Shown piece after piece: positions 61,649-64,000 of a stretch of DNA of 64,000 nucleotides (within the stretch, counting starts at the first letter, position 1; every line of letters starts with the position of its first letter). The stretch is from PALSA-1316 sp964499365 (GTDB lineage: Bacteria > Nitrospirota > Thermodesulfovibrionia > Thermodesulfovibrionales > UBA6898). Position numbers and translations under genes: made by a program. The notes beneath the pieces are model-generated. The model was not told where the DNA came from, searched no databases, and worked only from the letters and a program-made list of their open reading frames with translations. The stretch covers positions 124,001 through 188,000 of the forward strand of contig CAZCKU010000002.1 in the NCBI GenBank assembly GCA_964499365.1. Direction: 5' to 3'.

Positions 61649-62080
61649 TCAATCCTCCTCAGGGAGCATTATGGTTATGACGGGCGAACCGTCGTCACCT
61701 GGCCCGCAAAGGGCCTTGAGTGGTATCCTACGAAGGTTTCCATGCAGGCGGTAGTAGACTTCAAATTGGAGTTTGCTCGGGTCTGTGCAGCAGCCCTCTG
61801 ACTGCTTTCTGCCACTGATCGCGACGCGAAGCATCCAGATCGTATCCCATAACCTTCCCTGAAGGTCCTGTCCCCACCTCTCTTGGTCATAAGACGACGG
61901 CTCTACATATTCCTCCCATGCGGACCTCGTGATGGCTACGGGGAATATGATGCCCGCCTCACGTGCCGTCTCCGTTGCTTCGACCAGAACCCCATCCGCT
62001 ATCGCCTCGGCACGGCTGTAAGTGTCGATGACCTCAAAGCCTTCAAAGGGTCCCTCCGCAATAACGTCGCCGGTTTTCAT
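61649..62080 (-). CDS. DUF6573-family protein
   Basis: 143 residues from ATG at 62080, behind AAAGGAG; a longer frame to 62161 overlaps the preceding gene. EVIDTYSRAEAIADGVLVEA, TETAREAGIIFPVAITR and the final GSPVITIMLPEED match the DUF6573 consensus I know from plasmids and integrative elements. Function unknown. Confidence 0.85.
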   Translation of the reverse strand: MKTGDVIAEGPFEGFEVIDTYSRAEAIADGVLVEATETAREAGIIFPVAITRSAWEEYVEPSSYDQERWGQDLQGRLWDTIWMLRVAISGRKQSEGCCTDPSKLQFEVYYRLHGNLRRIPLKALCGPGDDGSPVITIMLPEED

Positions 62081-62144
62081 GATAGCTCTCCTTTCAGTCT
62101 GACAAGATTCCTTCGAGTGCTCATCCATAGGATCAGGCCCCTTG

Positions 62145-62606
62145 TCATCTCCAGTCCTCATCTCTTTTGTCGAGTTCCTCCCACATATGACCGTCTCCGT
62201 CGAACTTGATCCAGATACACTGCTTATTTGCTGCGAACTCCAGAACCTTTATGAAAGATTCCGAGAAACCGTCAGCCCGTAAAACCGCAAGGTATTCTTC
62301 CTGATCCTTAAAATCCTCTGCGATTTCAGGAGGTGCCGGCACATATACGAAGGCACCGTACTCGTTAGGATAAGCCAGGACCTCAGTGCTTCTACCCTCG
62401 CCAGATACCTCATTTAGCAAATCCATGTCCAAAGGCCTGACGTGGATAGTGCTGCAATCGAGAATGTTGTGTATGCCTTCTATTTTCTCCAGTTCATTGA
62501 TCACAGCCGGTATTTCAAAGAATTCGATAGCGTCCCTTACGGCGTATATGACACCGATAGGGTCTTTCGGGACGAAATCATCAGGAACTTCTACGATAAA
62601 TTTCAT
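62145..62606 (-). CDS. DUF5983-like protein
   Basis: 153 residues. The end (RADGFSESFIKVLEFAANKQ followed by CIWIKFDGDG) resembles DUF5983, a small family found on the same kinds of element as DUF6573. The first half is acidic and helical. No catalytic motif. Confidence 0.72.
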   Translation of the reverse strand: MKFIVEVPDDFVPKDPIGVIYAVRDAIEFFEIPAVINELEKIEGIHNILDCSTIHVRPLDMDLLNEVSGEGRSTEVLAYPNEYGAFVYVPAPPEIAEDFKDQEEYLAVLRADGFSESFIKVLEFAANKQCIWIKFDGDGHMWEELDKRDEDWR

Positions 62607-62624
62607 CTGCTTTTCCTTTCTTCC

Positions 62625-62783
62625 CTATAGCTTCTCGATGTCGAGGATCTGGAAGCTGCCCGGATAATATTCCCCATCTGTGGCGCAATCGAGATCCTCG
62701 ACTATCTTCGCCGCTTCGTCTCGCGATTGGGCCTCAACAGTTTTCGTGAATTTGCATTCCCACGTGATATTGAATTCAGGCAT
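62625..62783 (-). CDS. Small acidic protein, 52 aa
   Basis: Translation from ATG at 62783 (GGAGG six bases upstream) gives 52 residues, MPEFNITWECKFTKTVEAQS onward, ending DIEKL, stop TAG at 62625. It fits tightly between two recognised genes, with 18-nt and 9-nt gaps. The pattern, a strand then an AQSRDEAAKIVE helix, is typical of small element-encoded proteins. Function unknown. Confidence 0.7.
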   Translation of the reverse strand: MPEFNITWECKFTKTVEAQSRDEAAKIVEDLDCATDGEYYPGSFQILDIEKL

Positions 62784-62792
62784 GCGAACCTC

Positions 62793-63098
62793 CTATGTGC
62801 AATAAGGTGTTGCGAACAGGCAGTATTTCCGCCTTCCGATCTTTATGCTTTCAAAGGGGGCACTGCCGGCGAACTCTACCAGATGATCAAAAGCAGTCTC
62901 GAAGTCCAGGGCTGTAGGTGCCTGCGAGTGAAAACCCTGTCGTATCTTCTCTTTGACCTCGATGGCCTCCAGATGCATGTCGAGTCCATTGATTCTGATG
63001 TGCGTTTGCAGCCTCGCCCTTGGGTCCTCGGTCGGCCCCGTTTTCTCCCATGCATCCTCTGGGATGAACATGGTAAATGGGGTGTTTGCGTTATGCAT
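62793..63098 (-). CDS. Hypothetical protein, 101 aa
   Basis: Start at ATG 63098 behind AAAGGAGG; a longer frame to 63167 overlaps the upstream gene. Mixed alpha/beta, with LQTHIRINGLDMHLEAIEVK and a Cys near the end. Not recognised. Confidence 0.65.
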   Translation of the reverse strand: MHNANTPFTMFIPEDAWEKTGPTEDPRARLQTHIRINGLDMHLEAIEVKEKIRQGFHSQAPTALDFETAFDHLVEFAGSAPFESIKIGRRKYCLFATPYCT

Positions 63099-63133
63099 CG
63101 ACTGATTCCTCCTTTCTAATAGAATGTTTCTCC

Positions 63134-63508
63134 TTAGCTTCCGGTTTTCCAGCGGAAATCCCTGCATAAATAAGCACTGAGACTATAAATCTCGGCACCT
63201 GCTGTTCCGCACTCAAGAGACAGTTTGCAGTCATCACAGGACGGCTGCGTAAGAATCACGAGCCTTATCGCTGTCATATCGATGCTGAAATCGCAGGGCG
63301 CGGAGCAGTAAATCTTCTCTATATGGGAGCCCTGCGCTCCTGCCAATGAAATGTCGTACTTTGCCGGAGGAGAAAGCAGGGCATCATGGCGTGTTGTCAC
63401 CTTTGTTCGTAGCGTGCCCTCCCTCTTGCATCTGGGGCAGATGAACTGCTCGGGGAGAAGCAAAGATCGCGAATTGTTCCTCAATGAATCTGACAGACCA
63501 GTGAACAT
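63134..63508 (-). CDS. Cys-rich zinc-ribbon protein
   Basis: 124 residues behind AAAGGAG. CPRCKREGTLRTKV opens a zinc ribbon; CSAPC, CDDC and two further Cys could form a second site. It is the first gene of the leftward element transcript; the promoter should lie in 63509-63615. Not recognised. Confidence 0.7.
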   Translation of the reverse strand: MFTGLSDSLRNNSRSLLLPEQFICPRCKREGTLRTKVTTRHDALLSPPAKYDISLAGAQGSHIEKIYCSAPCDFSIDMTAIRLVILTQPSCDDCKLSLECGTAGAEIYSLSAYLCRDFRWKTGS

Positions 63509-63615
63509 GTTTCTTCACACTCCTTTCTTTTTTTATGGCACAACTGGACGCTCACGAAGTCCCCGATATTGGCTATTGCTCGGATAAAGCCTGGGGGCTA
63601 CTTATTAATTGAAAC

Positions 63616-63644
63616 TTGTGGATTTTGTGAACCTCGTTTACAAT
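63616..63644 (+). promoter_or_regulatory. Candidate sigma-70 promoter for the uvrD-like gene
   Basis: TTGTGG (63616-63621), a 17-bp spacer and TACAAT (63639-63644) on the plus strand. Transcription would start near 63651, leaving an untranslated leader of about 100 nt. Confidence 0.45.
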
Positions 63645-63750
63645 AAAAATCAAAAGTTAGGCATCCTCTGAAACTCGGTATAAATTCCGCTTTTTTAACG
63701 ACTGTACGACAGGAATGCCTGACAACATCAAAGGAATTCTTCCCCAATAA

Positions 63751-64000
63751 ATGCTAAAAGGACTGAATCAAGAACAGAAAGCTGCGGTCGAGCACTTCGG
63801 CTCACCCTTATTGCTCCTGGCCGGTGCAGGCAGCGGCAAGACCAAGGTCCTTACGCATAAGATCGGCTATCTCATCAGGGAGAAAGGCATTAAACCTCAC
63901 CGTATCCTCGCCATCACCTTCACAAAAAAGGCTGCCCAGGAAATGGCTGGCCGTGTCGAAAAGATGCTTGACATAAAACCCAGATCCGTCAGCACGTTTC
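63751..64000 (+). CDS. UvrD/PcrA/Rep-type superfamily-1 helicase, partial
   Basis: The frame opens MLKGLNQEQKAAVEHFGSPL, then Walker A AGAGSGKTKVLTHKI and motif Ia ILAITFTKKAAQEM, and runs off the right edge after 83 residues. These are the Q-motif and ATP-binding motifs of the 3'-5' SF1 helicases used in repair and replication restart. It is the only rightward gene recognised and has host-like character, so it probably marks flanking chromosome. AAAGGA lies 15 bases before the ATG, somewhat distant. Which paralog (UvrD, PcrA or Rep) cannot be told from this part. Confidence 0.92.
   Translation, partial: MLKGLNQEQKAAVEHFGSPLLLLAGAGSGKTKVLTHKIGYLIREKGIKPHRILAITFTKKAAQEMAGRVEKMLDIKPRSVSTF

Noticed and set aside
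1..64000. CRISPR arrays, tRNA, rRNA, integrase or relaxase genes
   Set aside because: I looked for regular repeat-spacer patterns, tRNA-like ends and tyrosine or serine recombinase and relaxase motifs and found none that I could support.

Overview
The window is bacterial. A lipobox lipoprotein, a family-9 (heptosyltransferase-type) glycosyltransferase and dense same-strand gene packing point to a Gram-negative-type, probably poorly cultured lineage. Nitrospirota or Desulfobacterota would fit, but this is a guess and nothing in the sequence fixes the taxon. Almost every gene reads leftward (minus strand); only the uvrD-like helicase at the right edge reads rightward. By eye there are two compositional blocks: about 0.7-40.5 kb is AT-rich, and about 40.5-63.6 kb is clearly richer in GC.

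Left edge (1-1 kb): the 5' part of an IS256-family transposase gene runs off the window and its element truncates an XRE-type regulator. Left block (1-31.6 kb): a signalling island. In transcription order it holds a zinc-ribbon membrane protein, a HerA-like ATPase, a putative HExxH zincin, a small membrane protein, a DUF5685 protein, a Ser/Thr kinase with a Cys-rich N-terminus, a long coiled-coil protein, a ClpA/B-like AAA+ ATPase, a small radical-SAM activase-like enzyme, an FHA/zinc-ribbon protein, a PP2C phosphatase, a second Ser/Thr kinase, then seven tandem paralogous membrane proteins, two zinc-ribbon/TPR membrane proteins and a TPR lipoprotein. The seven paralogs share a cytoplasmic N-terminal module and three membrane segments, but each pair or singleton ends in a different exported domain. 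My reading is that a kinase/phosphatase/FHA core serves a bank of interchangeable envelope sensors or effectors. I know of no name for this combination.

Middle (31.8-39.7 kb): an ECF-like sigma factor, an anti-sigma factor with two zinc-binding motifs, a HEAT/TPR/CHAT protease-like protein, a small conserved protein, a radical-SAM/SPASM enzyme, a 33-residue Cys-containing peptide gene that overlaps it, a strong hairpin, a glycosyltransferase and a 45-residue four-Cys protein. The peptide, SPASM enzyme and glycosyltransferase look like a small modified-peptide (RiPP) locus under the sigma/anti-sigma pair.

Right block (40.5-63.6 kb): a mobile-element or plasmid-type backbone. It holds a short DnaG primase, a complete PRTRC cassette (ThiF/E1-like, JAB protease-like protein A, proteins B, F, C and E), a GHKL ATPase, RadC, a MoxR ATPase with a CobT-like VWA/HExxH protein, ParB, a 1641-residue N6-methylase/helicase fusion and a string of small accessory proteins, several with zinc-ribbon motifs. 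No integrase, relaxase, replication initiator or tRNA was found, so the element ends are not defined; the switch to uvrD at 63.75 kb is the likeliest right boundary.
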